Source of the DNA: DATAQC01 sp046263055
Lineage (GTDB): Bacteria; Actinomycetota; Acidimicrobiia; Acidimicrobiales; AC-14
DNA length: 41,095 bases
Assembly: GCA_046263055.1 (NCBI GenBank)
Contig: JBHELO010000012.1
Location: forward strand, 1 to 41,095
Direction of reading: 5' to 3'
A program made the position numbers and the translations under genes. Numbering within the stretch: position 1 is the stretch's first letter; each line of letters opens with the position of its first letter. Positions 40,191-41,095 of the stretch are shown here, piece after piece. The notes under the pieces are model-generated. The model worked only from the letters and a program-made list of their open reading frames with translations. It was not told where the DNA came from and did not search any database.

Positions 40191-40400
40191 CCCGGCCAGG
40201 TCCAGCAGTTCCAGCAGCTCGTCGGACGCGTCCACCAGGCGGATGGACCCGCCCCGCCGGCGGGCGGCCAGCGCCGCCCGGGCCAGGGCGTCCACCGTCT
40301 CCAGATCGGGGTGCCCCGGCCCCCCGACCATCCAGGTGCCCACCGGCGTCCCCCTCGAGCCGATGTACACGATCCGACCCCAGGCGACGACGGCGGCCAT
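40104..40400 (-). CDS. STAS-like (anti-sigma antagonist-like) protein
   Basis: From ATG 40400 the protein has 98 residues (a GTG at 40424 would add eight). It shows IVYIGSRG, DLETVDALARAALAARRRGG and SIRLVDASDELLELLDLAGL, the strand-helix-strand-helix order of STAS domains that in actinobacteria sit opposite TIGR02960 sigma genes. The usual phospho-Ser/Thr site is not clear. The final 28 or so residues (EEVGVQEGVEPGDP) come from the antisense of the sigma C-terminus, so the two genes share 87 bases tail to tail. A role linked to the sigma factor is inference. Confidence 0.68.
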   Translation of the reverse strand: MAAVVAWGRIVYIGSRGTPVGTWMVGGPGHPDLETVDALARAALAARRRGGSIRLVDASDELLELLDLAGLRREVGGQAEGSEEVGVQEGVEPGDPVA

Positions 40401-40424
40401 CCTGATCTGGACGGGCGCCGACAC

Positions 40425-40900
40425 CCGAACTCACCGGTCACCGCGCGGCCGAGCGCCCGGGCACTGGCCAGGTGGATTGTCCGTCCGGCCGCTTCACGGC
40501 GGGCTCAGCTGAGCGGCCACCTCCGCGTGCGGAGCGGTCACGGTGGGTAGCACCGCCTGTCCTCGGTGCTCAGCCGATGGGGCTTCAACAAGATCCATGA
40601 GCTGGTGCACCCGGACCAGGGACCCATTTGGCGATGGAGGGCCCTGGTCGCCGAGGCTGAGCTGAGTTGAAGCGGCGCGCCACTGCCCGTCCCCGGCAGT
40701 AGCGCTCGCCAGCCGGGGTTTGGTGCTACTTGGCGCCGCCCCTCAGGTCGTTGCCCAGGACACTCCGGTGTCCGTCGGCCACGGCCAGGGCACATGGCGG
40801 AGCGGGACCATCTCGGGGCCTCCCCTCGCGGGATGGAACCAGCCCGAGGTTGATGGCCACCAACGGCGTTCGTCAGTGGGCGGCTGGGTCGTGCTGCTGG
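40425..40900. other. Stretch with no supported gene; contains an inverted repeat
   Basis: CTCCGC-GT-GCGGAG (40521-40534) is a perfect 6+6-bp inverted repeat of unknown role. A short frame ending at 40670 (RWGFNKIHELVHPDQGPIWR) could be a gene remnant but I recognise no family. No RNA gene or mobile element was seen. Confidence 0.4.
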
Positions 40901-41095
40901 CTAAGGCGACCCCGACGGTGAGCTGACCTCGGCGAGTTGGTCCAGGACGTCGCGAAATTCCCGGTAGCGAGCACGGCCGACACGCTCGGCCCACCTCTCC
41001 TCGAGCTCCGCCAGTACCGTTGTGAGCCGGCGGACGGAGGCGTCGCCCTTGCTGGTGCGCCGGATGATGCGCGTGCACGTGCTCGTGGCCGTGCC
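40901..41095 (-). CDS. MarR-like regulator, 3' end only
   Basis: The minus strand is open from the window edge to TAG 40901 (64 residues). The sequence has RRTSKGDASVRRLTTVLAEL and EERWAERVGRARYREFRDVL, then DQLAEV. This is the end of a winged-helix wing and C-terminal dimerisation helix as in MarR/PadR-type regulators. The DNA-binding part is outside the window, so target and ligand are unknown. Confidence 0.6.
   Translation of the reverse strand, partial: GTATSTCTRIIRRTSKGDASVRRLTTVLAELEERWAERVGRARYREFRDVLDQLAEVSSPSGSP

Overview
The window is a very GC-rich stretch with mostly G/C third codon positions, frequent GTG starts, and few poly-T terminators. LCP, CWB2, DUF1206, PAP2-DAGK and ECF-sigma families point to an actinobacterium. 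The lineage is perhaps Acidimicrobiia, but that is inference from gene style only. I see no rRNA, tRNA, CRISPR array or intact insertion sequence.

Layout. (1) 1-0.4 kb: 3' end of a RibD/DHFR-like reductase gene. (2) 0.7-7.2 kb, minus: a two-gene operon of a 1125-residue GH2 glycosidase, whose N- and C-terminal ends look like copies of one domain, and a 1026-residue GT-A-type glycosyltransferase. (3) 7.3-17.6 kb: an envelope-centred region with an LCP protein, two lipoproteins, an Asp-box/cell-wall-binding protein, a methyltransferase, a membrane-anchored GH43-like protein, a GNAT, a NarL-type two-component system and a stand-alone LytR_C protein. (4) 17.7-24.2 kb: Fe permease family protein, BAAT-type hydrolase, class II aldolase, an acyl-CoA ligase remnant, a small conserved protein, an ECF sigma factor with a frameshifted membrane partner and a secreted protein, and a cupin-like protein. 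(5) 24.3-27.3 kb: a tightly coupled membrane-lipid operon (DUF1206, PAP2-DAGK fusion, PAP2) closed by a hairpin. (6) 28-29.2 kb: a secreted collagen-like/beta-propeller repeat protein. (7) 29.8-36.7 kb: a mosaic region. The 3' end of a LAL-family luxR gene occurs twice as direct repeats, and between them lie integrase fragments, a Cys-rich ArsR/SufR-like regulator, folE and a frameshifted membrane protein. (8) 36.9-41.1 kb: a secreted Ig-like protein with a degenerate metalloprotease-like tail, two decayed genes (cupin, VOC), an ECF sigma factor whose 3' end overlaps an antisense STAS gene, and the end of a MarR-like gene.

How the parts relate. Much of the coding capacity concerns the cell surface: glycan making and trimming, LCP ligation, propeller proteins and lipid phosphate metabolism. 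Two ECF sigma factors, a two-component system and two transcription regulators provide control. Many genes, mostly at the head of a transcription unit, have a TANNNT -10 box ending 6-8 nt before a GTG or ATG, which predicts leaderless mRNAs. Genes inside operons, and a few others, carry Shine-Dalgarno sequences or 4-nt stop/start overlaps instead. Several frameshifts may be real decay or assembly errors, two of them at homopolymers, so the affected genes should be resequenced before conclusions are drawn.
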